64,000 nt of DNA from Desulfopila aestuarii DSM 18488 (lineage in GTDB: Bacteria; Desulfobacterota; Desulfobulbia; Desulfobulbales; Desulfocapsaceae). The DNA is taken from positions 43,892 through 107,891 of the forward strand of contig NZ_FRFE01000019.1 in the NCBI RefSeq assembly GCF_900143695.1, written 5' to 3'. Made by a program: the position numbers and the translations under genes. The notes below the pieces were generated by a model, which saw only the letters and a list, made by a program, of their open reading frames with translations, was not told the origin of the DNA and searched no databases. Shown here piece by piece: positions 36,877 through 45,485 of this stretch. Position 1 is the stretch's first letter. Each line of letters begins with the position of its first letter.

Positions 36877-37623
36877 ATGCAGATACTGCTTCTGGCTGAC
36901 ATACATGGAAACTACCCCGCCCTGAGGGCAATCGACGCATTTTTTTCTCAGACCTCGTTTGACGCTATTGTTAATTGTGGAGATTCGGTGGTCTTTGCCC
37001 CTTTTTCCAATGAGGTGATCAACTGGCTCATCGCCCGCAAAACGATCTCCATTCTTGGCAATACCGATAAAAAGGTGATCAAGCTCCTGCAGGGGCAGAC
37101 ATTTGCCAAACCCTCAAAGGAAGAGAAGCGGATCATGTATTTCCATGCCGCCAGACAGCTCAGCAGACAGTGCGGCGACTATCTGCAGTCGCTGGGAATT
37201 TCGGCAGAACTCCCCCTCACCCCCATTGATCATGACCCAGAAAAACATAAAGGGAACCAGCTCGGTATTTTCCACGGTAGCCCGGCCAAGCCCCATGAAT
37301 TTCTCTTTGACACCACGCCACGCGACCGATTTGCCGAACTGGCCCGTGACTACCCTTACAAAGCCATCGTCACCGGTCATTCGCACACCCCCTATCATTT
37401 TGAAGTCAACGGCACCCACTTCATCAATCCCGGCTCAGCAGGCCGGATGTTCGACGGCAACCCGGCTGTCGGCTGCGCTGTTCTCACCTGCAAGGAGTCT
37501 CAGGTGGAGGTCCAGCATTATCGTATCGACTATGACGTGCCCCAGGTTGTAGCTGAGCTCGCGAGGCAGCAGCTTCCTCAGATCTACCAAGCCATGTACC
37601 TTGAAGGAAAAAAGCTCAACTGA
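36877..37623 (+). CDS. YfcE-like metallophosphoesterase
   Basis: A 248-residue calcineurin-like phosphoesterase. ATG 36877 (MQILLLADIHGNYPALRA) was chosen because the fold starts there; TTGAGGT lies upstream. Metal-binding motifs: DIHGN (D-x-H), NCGDSV (GD), LGNTDK (GN-D/H), FHGSP and TGHSHTPY (GHxH). Family members hydrolyse phosphodiesters or nucleotides. A role in polyphosphate or nucleotide turnover is suggested only by its place between the CHAD operon and ppk2. Confidence 0.88.
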   Translation: MQILLLADIHGNYPALRAIDAFFSQTSFDAIVNCGDSVVFAPFSNEVINWLIARKTISILGNTDKKVIKLLQGQTFAKPSKEEKRIMYFHAARQLSRQCGDYLQSLGISAELPLTPIDHDPEKHKGNQLGIFHGSPAKPHEFLFDTTPRDRFAELARDYPYKAIVTGHSHTPYHFEVNGTHFINPGSAGRMFDGNPAVGCAVLTCKESQVEVQHYRIDYDVPQVVAELARQQLPQIYQAMYLEGKKLN

Positions 37624-37829
37624 CATTGTCTCCTTTGCATTTTCTATAATATTCCTGATATGCTGGTAGGTATACAGAGACACTGAGCATACGATCAGGC
37701 GCACAGATAACTGGTCAGGACGCCCCTGCCCGACACCGATGCAATACAAGGTGCGAAAACAAAAGCACTGGCTTGACGCTTTTCACCCCGCTCGTACCAG
37801 TACCCAATCATTACACATCAGGAGAGCCC

Positions 37830-38753
37830 ATGGCGAAAAAAGAGAAAAAAGCTAGCAAGGCCGAACAAGACAAAAGTCCTAACCTTGCAGACATCAGGCT
37901 GATCGAAGGCACCGCCATGAAGAATATGGACGGCAAGGAAGGGGATGACAAAACTGCGATCTGGATAAAAAACGAAGTATTGCTTTATGAGATCGAACTG
38001 AAAAAACTCCAGATCGAGTTGATGAAACTGCAGATCCAGATGAAGACGACCGGACAGCGGGTACTGGCTATCTTCGAGGGACGAGACGCGGCCGGCAAAG
38101 GCGGCACCATCAAGCGGATCATCGCTCACCTCAACCCCAGAAACACCCGGGTCGTGGCCCTGACGAAACCCAATGAAACGGAAATGACACAGTGGTATTT
38201 CCAGCGCTACGTCTCCCACCTGCCGGCAGCAGGCGAGTTCGTCATATTTGATCGAAGCTGGTACAACCGGGCAATGGTCGAACCGGTGATGGGGTTCTGT
38301 ACTGACGAGCAGAACAAACGGTTTTTAAAAGACGTTTCGATGCTTGAAGAGATGCTGGTGAAAGACGGCATCCGCCTCTTCAAGTTCTACTTTTCGGTTT
38401 CAAAAGCTGTGCAGAAGGAGCGTTTCGATTCCCGCAAGGCCGACCCACTGAAGCAGTACAAGCTCTCACCGGTGGACAACCTGGCTCAGGACTACTGGGA
38501 CCAGTATTCCATCCGAAAGTTCCAGATGCTTACCGAGTCGAACCGGACCTTGACACCATGGACTATCATCCGCTCCGACAACAAGAAAAAGGCGCGCATC
38601 AACTGCATGAAGCACATTCTCAGCTCGATGGAATATGAGAAAAAATTACCCGAGGAGGAGCTCAATCCTGACCCGGAGATCGTCGTCTCCGGCATTGATG
38701 AGATCCGGCATATGGAAGAGATGTTGATGAACCCCAAAAAGCTGCATGGGTAG
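37830..38753 (+). CDS. ppk2: Polyphosphate kinase 2
   Basis: A 307-residue PPK2-family enzyme, starting at ATG 37830 (MAKKEKKASK) with AGGAG upstream. Walker A is EGRDAAGKGG, the lid/Walker B motif is FDRSWYNRAMVEP, and KFYFSVSK and WTIIRSDNKKKARIN are family hallmarks. PPK2 uses polyphosphate to phosphorylate GDP, ADP or AMP. The single-domain form fits class I. The ~50-residue N-terminal lysine-rich extension is probably disordered. It lies within 3 kb of the CHAD gene, so polyphosphate metabolism is concentrated here. Confidence 0.93.
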   Translation: MAKKEKKASKAEQDKSPNLADIRLIEGTAMKNMDGKEGDDKTAIWIKNEVLLYEIELKKLQIELMKLQIQMKTTGQRVLAIFEGRDAAGKGGTIKRIIAHLNPRNTRVVALTKPNETEMTQWYFQRYVSHLPAAGEFVIFDRSWYNRAMVEPVMGFCTDEQNKRFLKDVSMLEEMLVKDGIRLFKFYFSVSKAVQKERFDSRKADPLKQYKLSPVDNLAQDYWDQYSIRKFQMLTESNRTLTPWTIIRSDNKKKARINCMKHILSSMEYEKKLPEEELNPDPEIVVSGIDEIRHMEEMLMNPKKLHG

Positions 38754-38755
38754 AA

Positions 38756-38820
38756 AGGTAAGGAGATAGGAGTAAGGTGTTAGGAGTTTTTCCCCTAACA
38801 CCTCTCACCTTACCCCTTAC
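38756..38820. repeat. Heptamer-derived inverted repeat after ppk2
   Basis: GTAAGG/GTTAGGAG-type short repeats on one side and CCCCTAACACC/CACCTTACCCC on the other form a long imperfect hairpin (AGGTGTTAGG with CCTAACACCT at its tip) between the convergent ppk2 and secA. It may end transcription on both strands, but T tracts are missing. The motif belongs to the heptamer family seen at 50.8, 55.5 and 57.3 kb. Confidence 0.6.
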
Positions 38821-38822
38821 AC

Positions 38823-41378
38823 TCAGTTCGCTCTACCGCAACACTTCTTGTATTTCTGGCCCGAGCCGCATGGGCACATGGCATTACGGCCGATCTTGTC
38901 GCTATCGCGTTTGATGGTTTTATCATCTTCATCAGTGGTGTTGCCGCCACCGGCGATCCTCGCCATCTGCATTTCCTGCTCTTTCTTCAGGCGGCGCTCT
39001 TCTTCAAGGCGATCCACATCCTCCTGACGCATTACCCTAACCCGCATCAAGTGAGAGATGACCTGGGAACGAATCGCATCCATCAGCCGGTTGAACAGTT
39101 CAAAACCTTCCCGCTTATACTCATTGAGCGGATTCTTCTGTCCGTAACCGCGAAGACCAATACCCTCTTTTAAATGGTCCATGGAAAGGAGATGATCTTT
39201 CCAGGCAGCATCGACAATCTGCAGCAGCAGAATTTTCTCAAGCTGGCGCATATTTTCCGGGCTGTTGGCCTCTTCCTGGGCGGCATAGGCCTTCTGCACC
39301 ACTTCCATGGTCTTTTCGTACAATTTGTCTTTATTCAGATCGACGCGTTCCTCTTCACTCCACTGGTACCCGATGTTAAACATCTCCAGCATCCGCTCAT
39401 GGTAGCCCTGCCAATCCCACTCAGTGGAATCCTTCCGCTCCACTGCAAATTCTTCGACCACGCCATCCACCAGCTCGGCAAGCATGTCCTGGATAAGTGA
39501 CGAAACGTCCTCGCCCTCCAGCACCTCACGGCGCTGGCGATAGATGATCTCGCGCTGCTTGTTCATGACATCGTCATACTCAAGCAAGTGCTTTCTAATC
39601 TCGAAGTTATGCCCTTCCACCTTGCGCTGGGCGCCTTCGATGGCCCTGCTGATCATGCGGTGTTCGATGGGCTCGTCCTCTTCCATGCCGAGTTTATCCA
39701 TGATTCCGGTGATCCGGTCAGAACCGAAGATACGCAGCAGATCATCTTCAAGTGAAAGAAAGAACCGTGAAGAGCCGGGATCGCCCTGACGACCGGCTCG
39801 ACCACGCAACTGGTTGTCGATACGCCGTGATTCATGACGGGAAGTGCCAAGGATATGAAGACCACCGGCCTCGACAACCCCTTCCCCCAGCTTGATGTCG
39901 GTACCGCGACCGGCCATGTTGGTGGCAATGGTCACCTTGCCGTACTGGCCGGCGTGGGCAATAATTTCCGCCTCGCGGGCATGATGCTTGGCGTTCAAGA
40001 CCTCATGCGCAATTTTCTCTTTTTTCAGCATGTTGGAGATCTTTTCGGACACATCGATGGAAATAGTGCCCACCAGTACCGGTCGACCTGCTTCATGCAT
40101 CTTCCGGATTTCCTCGACCACCGCCCGGTATTTGGCTTTTTCATTTTTGTAGATGACATCGGCGTAGTCATCACGAACCATCGGCATGTTGGTCGGCATC
40201 ACCACCACGTCGAGGTTATATATCTTCTTGAATTCCGGGGCTTCGGTGTCGGCAGTACCGGTCATGCCGGCCAACTTGTCGTACATCCTGAAATAGTTCT
40301 GAAAGGTGATCGAGGCGAGCGTCTGGTTCTCCCGCTCAATCTTGACCCCTTCCTTGGCTTCCAACGCCTGATGCAGTCCGTCACTGTACCGCCGACCTTC
40401 CATGGTGCGGCCGGTGAATTCATCAACAATAACCACCTGGCCATTATTGACGATATAGTCGACATCGCGCTTAAAGAGGATATGGGCCTTGAGGGACTGA
40501 TTGAGGTGATGCAGAAATTCGATATTGGCAGGATCATACAGATTTTCAAGCTTCAGCAGATCCTCGCCAAGAGCAATACCCTCTTCCGTGAGTGAAACCT
40601 GCCTCGCCTTCTCGTCAACGACGTAATGCTCATCCTTTTTAAATCTCGGGATAATGCGATTGACGTTGCCGTAGAGTTCAGTAGAAATCTCAGCCGGTCC
40701 GGAAATGATAAGCGGAGTCCTGGCCTCGTCGATCAAAATTGAGTCGACCTCATCGACGATGGCAAAGTTGAAGCCGCGCTGGCAGAAATCAGCGAGCTCA
40801 AACTTCATATTGTCACGCAGATAGTCAAAACCAAGCTCGTTGTTGGTGGCGTAGGTAACATCGGCACCGTAAGCCTCTTTGCGCTCGGCATCGTTCATGC
40901 CGTGGACGATACGTCCGACGGTCATGCCAAGAAAGGTATACACTTTCCCCATCCATTCGGCGTCACGGGCAGCGAGGTAATCGTTGACGGTGACCACATG
41001 GACACCTTTGCCGGACAGGGCGTTGAGATAGACGGCAAGTGTCGAAGTGAGCGTCTTACCCTCACCGGTTTTCATCTCAGCTATCTTACCATGGTGGAGA
41101 ATGACGCCACCGACCAGCTGCACATCGTAATGCCGCTCACCAAGGACCCGTCGCGCTCCTTCACGTACTACAGCAAACGCCTCACAGAGCAGATCGTCAA
41201 GGGTTTCACCTTGTGCCAACCGCTCCCTGAATTCAACGGTCTTGGCCGCCAAAGCTGCGTCATCCAGAGGCTGGATAGTAGCCTCCAGCTCATTGATTCT
41301 CTTCACCAGCGGCTTGATCTTTTTTAAGACCCTGTCGTTCTCGCTGCCAAACACCTTGGTTAGTATTTTTCCAATCAT
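38823..41378 (-). CDS. secA: Protein translocase ATPase SecA
   Basis: The 851-residue motor of Sec export. Walker A is [16 protein letters not shown]-like box [15 protein letters not shown], then preprotein cross-linking, helical wing and scaffold domains. The C-terminal zinc-binding SEC-C tail [13 protein letters not shown], which contacts SecB, is intact. Start [21 protein letters not shown]. No strong ribosome-binding site is visible. Upstream is a 350-bp gap separating it from the argS-linked membrane gene. Confidence 0.97.
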   Translation of the reverse strand: MIGKILTKVFGSENDRVLKKIKPLVKRINELEATIQPLDDAALAAKTVEFRERLAQGETLDDLLCEAFAVVREGARRVLGERHYDVQLVGGVILHHGKIAEMKTGEGKTLTSTLAVYLNALSGKGVHVVTVNDYLAARDAEWMGKVYTFLGMTVGRIVHGMNDAERKEAYGADVTYATNNELGFDYLRDNMKFELADFCQRGFNFAIVDEVDSILIDEARTPLIISGPAEISTELYGNVNRIIPRFKKDEHYVVDEKARQVSLTEEGIALGEDLLKLENLYDPANIEFLHHLNQSLKAHILFKRDVDYIVNNGQVVIVDEFTGRTMEGRRYSDGLHQALEAKEGVKIERENQTLASITFQNYFRMYDKLAGMTGTADTEAPEFKKIYNLDVVVMPTNMPMVRDDYADVIYKNEKAKYRAVVEEIRKMHEAGRPVLVGTISIDVSEKISNMLKKEKIAHEVLNAKHHAREAEIIAHAGQYGKVTIATNMAGRGTDIKLGEGVVEAGGLHILGTSRHESRRIDNQLRGRAGRQGDPGSSRFFLSLEDDLLRIFGSDRITGIMDKLGMEEDEPIEHRMISRAIEGAQRKVEGHNFEIRKHLLEYDDVMNKQREIIYRQRREVLEGEDVSSLIQDMLAELVDGVVEEFAVERKDSTEWDWQGYHERMLEMFNIGYQWSEEERVDLNKDKLYEKTMEVVQKAYAAQEEANSPENMRQLEKILLLQIVDAAWKDHLLSMDHLKEGIGLRGYGQKNPLNEYKREGFELFNRLMDAIRSQVISHLMRVRVMRQEDVDRLEEERRLKKEQEMQMARIAGGGNTTDEDDKTIKRDSDKIGRNAMCPCGSGQKYKKCCGRAN

Positions 41379-41730
41379 AATATGTGGTCACTCTGTAGCT
41401 GATATTGTCACAGTGGGGTTGTCTTCCAAGGCCAACCGAACTACGTTCACCGCCACCGCAAATAGACGCAGACACGCCCATCGCGGCAACACGACCGGCC
41501 ACGCGATCTTGTTGGCCTCGCCAAAGTCCCCAGACCTGCAGGACGAACTATTTTATGCAACGTATTGCCGTTTTCAAACCGTCGATCGGCCGCTCTCAAT
41601 GGGGGCCGACAAACCATGTACAATTACACATAACGACGCAAATATCAAAGAAAAGCCAACTTCGCGCCGAAGAAACAGGGAACCTGACAAACGTACGCAT
41701 AAAGCGACCGAGAGAGAAATACCGGTCCCC
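41379..41730. other. Gap between secA and the small membrane gene
   Basis: About 350 bp. I looked for the SPOR domain expected after the truncated membrane protein to its right, and found no frame carrying one. Nothing else was recognised; it probably holds the secA promoter and leader. Confidence 0.4.
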
Positions 41731-41991
41731 TTACTCCTTCACCACCTTTTTCTCCCGCACAGGTTCGATATGCAGTAGATCATCGACCTCGGTCGCAGCA
41801 GGTAGCGGCGTGTTGCCAGCCACTTTGACCGAAGTCTCAATAGAAGGCAGCAGCAATGTCTGCCCGGTCCAGACTCCCAGGAGAAACATCCACAAAAAAA
41901 TGCAGAAACAGACGATGCCGATCCCGGCAATACCGCTGTAGGTCAGCTCGAATTTGACTTTTTTCACCGGTGGCTTGCGCCGTGCTGCCAT
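41731..41991 (-). CDS. Short single-span membrane protein after argS
   Basis: An 86-residue protein: basic cytoplasmic N-terminus (MAARRKPPVKKVKF), one membrane helix (YSGIAGIGIVCFCIFLWMFLLGVWTG), then about 40 polar residues. GGAGCGGG precedes the ATG, 12 nt after the argS stop. In many delta-proteobacteria argS is followed by a SPOR-domain protein whose N-terminus looks like this; here the SPOR domain is absent, so it may be a truncated or reduced form. No signal for another function. Confidence 0.65.
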   Translation of the reverse strand: MAARRKPPVKKVKFELTYSGIAGIGIVCFCIFLWMFLLGVWTGQTLLLPSIETSVKVAGNTPLPAATEVDDLLHIEPVREKKVVKE

Positions 41992-42003
41992 ATCCCGCTC
42001 CGC

Positions 42004-43662
42004 TTACATCTTTTCCGGCGCATTCAAGCCGACAATGGCCAGGCTGTTTCTGAACACCTGTCGAAGAGAGGTAACAAGACAGAGACGCGCCTGGCTGAGG
42101 GCTATATCCTCGCCGATCACTTTGTGTTTGTTGTAGTAGCTGTGAAACTGTCCAGCCAGCTCCATCAGATAAAATATCACCTTATGCGGGGCCAGCTCGA
42201 GCGCGGCATTTTCGATCATCGCCGGGAACTGGGACATAGTTCGAAGAATCTCCATCTCCTCGGGTTCCTGCAAGAGCGTCAAGTCGACATCTCCGACTTC
42301 AGCCAATGCCACACCCTTTCCAGCCGCCTGATCGAGGATGGAACACATACGGGCATGGCCATATTGCACATAATATACCGGATTCTCCTGACTCTCTTTG
42401 GTGGCCAGCTCAAGGTCGAACTCCAGCTGGCTGTCGGCTTTGCGCATCATGAAGAAGAAGCGGACCACATCATGACCAACCATGTCGATCAGCTCATCAA
42501 CCGTGACAAAGTTGGCCTTACGGGTGGACATCTTCACCTGTTTGCCGTCACGGGTCAGGGTGACGAACTGGTGCAGCACCACCGTCACCTTTGACTCGTC
42601 ATACCCCAGAGCCTTCAAGCCGGCCTTTACATCCGGGATGGTCGCAATGTGATCGGAGCCGAAGATATCGACCATCCAATCGAAATTTCGGCGATACTTC
42701 TCCCGGTGATAGGCAATATCCGGCAGCCGGTAGGTGGGCTCGCCTGAACTCTTGATGATAACCCGATCCTGGTCATGCCCGAACTCTGTGGTCTTAAACC
42801 AGGTGGCGTCGTCCTTTTCATAAACATAGCCGAGATCACGCAGTTTCTTTACCACGTCATCAATATGGCCATCCTCATAAAGGGAATGTTCGTTAAAATA
42901 GTTGTCAAAAACGATACCCATGCGGGAAAGCGTCCCGGAGATATCCTTGAAGATATAGCGTTCGGCCCGTTCCTTGAACGGCTTGACATCCGGTTCGTCT
43001 TTTAAGCTGTCGCCATGGTCGTCGATCAGCTCCTGGGCGATATCCATTATATATTCGCCCTGATATCCGTCTTCCGGGAACTCAAACGGCAACCCCAGTT
43101 TTTCCAGATACCTGGCTCTGGTGGACTCTCCAAGAACCCGCATCTGCCGCCCGGCATCGTTGTAATAGTATTCGCGGAACACATCATGGCCGGTGGCTTC
43201 GAGCAGACGGGCTATGGAGTCACCCAGAATCGCCTGTCGACCATGGCCAATCGAAAGCGGCCCGGTGGGATTGGCACTGACAAATTCCACCATGACCTTG
43301 CGGTTCTCGCCGACTGTGCTGCGGCCAAAGGATTCGCCGGCCGTATAAACGGTCTGAACCACTTGCTGCCAGACAGCAGGCTGAATGAATATGTTGACAA
43401 AGCCCGGCCCTGCGATCTCCACCCGCTCAACCAGCTCTGTTTCAGCAGCCAGCATCCCGCTTATAATGGTCGCTATGTCCCGAGGCTTCTTTTTTTCTAT
43501 TCCGGCCAGTACCAAGGCGATATTCGTGGCAAAATCGCCCTGCCCCTTATGTTTGGGCAGCTCAACGGCAAACTTGCCCGCACCGGCCTCAGACCATTTG
43601 CCCTCGGCAACACCCTGCATAAAGCATCTGTCAACAACCTCTTTCAGTCGTGCACGAATCAT
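42004..43662 (-). CDS. argS: Arginyl-tRNA synthetase
   Basis: A 552-residue class I synthetase. An Add1 N-terminal domain (about 1-100) is followed by the HIGH motif in SANPTGPLSIGHGRQ, the KMSKS-equivalent KMSTRKANFVT, and a C-terminal DALR anticodon-binding domain. Start MIRARLKEVVDRCF. It is followed by a small membrane protein gene and preceded, after a 190-bp gap, by a conserved membrane protein gene. Confidence 0.96.
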   Translation of the reverse strand: MIRARLKEVVDRCFMQGVAEGKWSEAGAGKFAVELPKHKGQGDFATNIALVLAGIEKKKPRDIATIISGMLAAETELVERVEIAGPGFVNIFIQPAVWQQVVQTVYTAGESFGRSTVGENRKVMVEFVSANPTGPLSIGHGRQAILGDSIARLLEATGHDVFREYYYNDAGRQMRVLGESTRARYLEKLGLPFEFPEDGYQGEYIMDIAQELIDDHGDSLKDEPDVKPFKERAERYIFKDISGTLSRMGIVFDNYFNEHSLYEDGHIDDVVKKLRDLGYVYEKDDATWFKTTEFGHDQDRVIIKSSGEPTYRLPDIAYHREKYRRNFDWMVDIFGSDHIATIPDVKAGLKALGYDESKVTVVLHQFVTLTRDGKQVKMSTRKANFVTVDELIDMVGHDVVRFFFMMRKADSQLEFDLELATKESQENPVYYVQYGHARMCSILDQAAGKGVALAEVGDVDLTLLQEPEEMEILRTMSQFPAMIENAALELAPHKVIFYLMELAGQFHSYYNKHKVIGEDIALSQARLCLVTSLRQVFRNSLAIVGLNAPEKM

Positions 43663-43855
43663 TCTAACCCCTTCAAATCCTTATCCCGTAAGGTTGTCTA
43701 CATTATACGCTAACATCGGCAAAACAGCCGCTACGCGTATTGCGTTCCTATTTACGACACATAAACTGCGGGAATTGTAAGCACTGTACAGGAAATCGCA
43801 ATAGCTATCGGCCTGAAGATATCTTTTCGTTCAAACGGCCGGACGCCAGTTTCTT

Positions 43856-44284
43856 TCAGACGGCCAAACGCCAGGCGCGCCAGCCTTTACGGCTCGACCA
43901 GAACAGCGCCCAGCCCACCATAATATACACTGTCGCCAGAATGGGTCTGGGGAACGATGAGTTCCGCAACACAACGCCCATGCTCATCATGCCCATTACC
44001 AGCAACCAGGTCAACTTTGAATAGACCGCGCCAAGGCAGGTTCCATCCTGCAGCAACAAGATCCGGTCAATGCTTCTTGTCGCAGTTTTATCCAGGATAA
44101 AGTGTGACTTGAGAAACCCGAGCAAAACGGCAGGCACGGCAAGATAGATGAGGTCGGCTGCAATCAGCCAGCCCATACCCCGAACCATCAGCATAATGCC
44201 GATGCAGGTCCAGAGGATGGCAGCCGCCAGAAGGTGGGTCTTTCTCTGCACGCCAGGCTTAAATCTGGCAAATCGTGATAACAT
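43856..44284 (-). CDS. Conserved four-helix membrane protein
   Basis: A 142-residue protein with about four hydrophobic segments (LLAAAILWTCIGIMLMVRG; LIAADLIYLAVPAVLLGFL; WLLVMGMMSMGVVLR; ILATVYIMVGWALFWSS). Conserved-looking motifs are MLSRFARFKPGVQRKTHL at the start and DGTCLGAVYS in the middle. I have no family function for it. It lies between ferredoxin and argS on the same strand, downstream of a strong hairpin. Confidence 0.7.
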   Translation of the reverse strand: MLSRFARFKPGVQRKTHLLAAAILWTCIGIMLMVRGMGWLIAADLIYLAVPAVLLGFLKSHFILDKTATRSIDRILLLQDGTCLGAVYSKLTWLLVMGMMSMGVVLRNSSFPRPILATVYIMVGWALFWSSRKGWRAWRLAV

Positions 44285-44336
44285 CTGGCACTACTTCCCA
44301 GCCGGCATAACGGGAACAGTTGATGCCGACAAATGC

Positions 44337-44371
44337 GACAAGCCCATCCCCCGTAAGGAGATGGGCTTGTC
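44337..44371 (-). terminator. Strong hairpin after the ferredoxin gene
   Basis: GACAAGCCCATC (minus strand 44371-44360) pairs perfectly over 12 bp with GATGGGCTTGTC (44348-44337) with an 11-nt loop. It lies 25 bp past the ferredoxin stop. A T tract is absent, so it may stabilise the mRNA 3' end rather than terminate. Confidence 0.6.
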
Positions 44372-44396
44372 AGGTCACACTGTGCGTAACGGGATA

Positions 44397-44582
44397 TTAC
44401 ATCTCGTTTACAGTGATAGCACCCTCAGGACAAACCTCAACGCAGGTCTCACAACCAAGGCACTCGTCAGCCTCAACCGGATCTGCTTTGCCGTCTACCA
44501 TCTCGAAAACCTGTGCCGGGCAAGCTGCTACACATTCCTCGTCGCCGGTACACTTGTCTTTATCAACGATTACTTCGAACAT
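44397..44582 (-). CDS. Ferredoxin with Asp ligand, D. africanus ferredoxin III type
   Basis: A 61-residue two-cluster ferredoxin. The second cluster motif is complete (CLGCETC...C). The first motif reads C11-TG-D14-EE-C17-VAA-C21-P: the second Cys of CxxCxxC is replaced by Asp14. Desulfovibrio africanus ferredoxin III has the same Asp14 in CTGDGEC and carries a [3Fe-4S] cluster that takes up a fourth metal easily (established for that protein). The overall sequence is also alike (ECLGCE-CVEVC). GGAGGTG precedes the ATG. It is a monocistronic or short unit with a hairpin behind it. Confidence 0.92.
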   Translation of the reverse strand: MFEVIVDKDKCTGDEECVAACPAQVFEMVDGKADPVEADECLGCETCVEVCPEGAITVNEM

Positions 44583-45085
44583 AATACACCTCCATGAAAG
44601 GATAAATTAAAGAAGTATCTTTCTTACATTCTACATGTAATCCAAATACCTTCACGAACCTGTATTTTCGTGTACTCATCCGTTTAATGTACGTCCAGTT
44701 TTTTGTCAAGAAAAAACACTTACGCGGGCCAACCAATATATTTTCGTGCATTTTCATAATGTTAAGCACCAGTATTGGTTCTTTAGGCACCACAAACCCT
44801 ACACTATCGGTGTGTGATTCCTCACCGTTACAACTGCTTACAGAAGCAGAAAACCACCTGATCGAGACGAATGACCAGACTGTTTATTTACCTTTCTTTT
44901 CTCTTCAGGCATCAACTTACCGGATAAACAAACCAGGTGTCCGGAGTAAATATAATGGTTGACCCTACCCAGGCTTTGTATTTATGTTGCACTCTCTCGT
45001 AATAATCGCGGGAGCAACCTGGTAATTTTCTCACAGCAATCAACGCAGACTCTCTGCGATTCACCGACAATAACGGCGACAGGTC
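44583..45085. promoter_or_regulatory. Divergent region with candidate ferredoxin promoter
   Basis: About 500 bp without a recognisable gene. On the minus strand TTGACA (44704-44709) is 17 bp from TAAACG (44681-44686), a perfect -35 with a poor -10, about 100 bp upstream of the ferredoxin ATG. The rest, including the start region of the plus-strand gene, shows nothing clear. Confidence 0.4.
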
Positions 45086-45430
45086 ATGACCAAAAAGAAA
45101 GAACAAAGACAAAAGGTAACGGCAGAAAAGCGCGAACTGGCAATGATCGAGGGTATCCTGGAAGGCAGCCCTGATGGTATCGGCGTTGTGGTAGTACGGC
45201 TCGACTGCGGCTGTCGCAAGATGGCGGCAGTGGACAAAACCGGTGAGCCGGCCTCGAAAATCATCATGTACCGCGACATGGCCGAATCAATCTGTTCCAA
45301 ATGCAAACAGGACAACGGCGCCTTCATGCGCGTCACTGAATCGTTCATCCATTGGACCGATCCGGAACCAAGCGAAGACGATCAGCTCATGATCTACGGA
45401 AAGGTTTTCGGCAACACCCCTTCCCAGTAA
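45086..45430 (+). CDS. Hypothetical protein with CxC and CxxC motifs
   Basis: A 114-residue soluble protein. The N-terminus is highly charged (MTKKKEQRQKVTAEKRELAM). Two Cys pairs, CGC at about 42-44 and CSKC at about 71-74, suggest a zinc-ribbon-like site. No family is recognised. The ribosome-binding site is weak, so the start could differ. It converges on cbiA and shares a hairpin with it. Confidence 0.6.
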   Translation: MTKKKEQRQKVTAEKRELAMIEGILEGSPDGIGVVVVRLDCGCRKMAAVDKTGEPASKIIMYRDMAESICSKCKQDNGAFMRVTESFIHWTDPEPSEDDQLMIYGKVFGNTPSQ

Positions 45431-45441
45431 TTGGCGTTGTT

Positions 45442-45485
45442 TCGCTATAAGGCCGGACGCTTATCTTCGTTCGGCCTTATAGCGA
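45442..45485. terminator. Bidirectional hairpin between convergent genes
   Basis: TCGCTATAAGGCCG (45442-45455) pairs perfectly with CGGCCTTATAGCGA (45472-45485). It lies 11 bp past the plus-strand gene and overlaps the last codons of cbiA on the minus strand. Long T tracts are absent on both sides. Confidence 0.65.
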
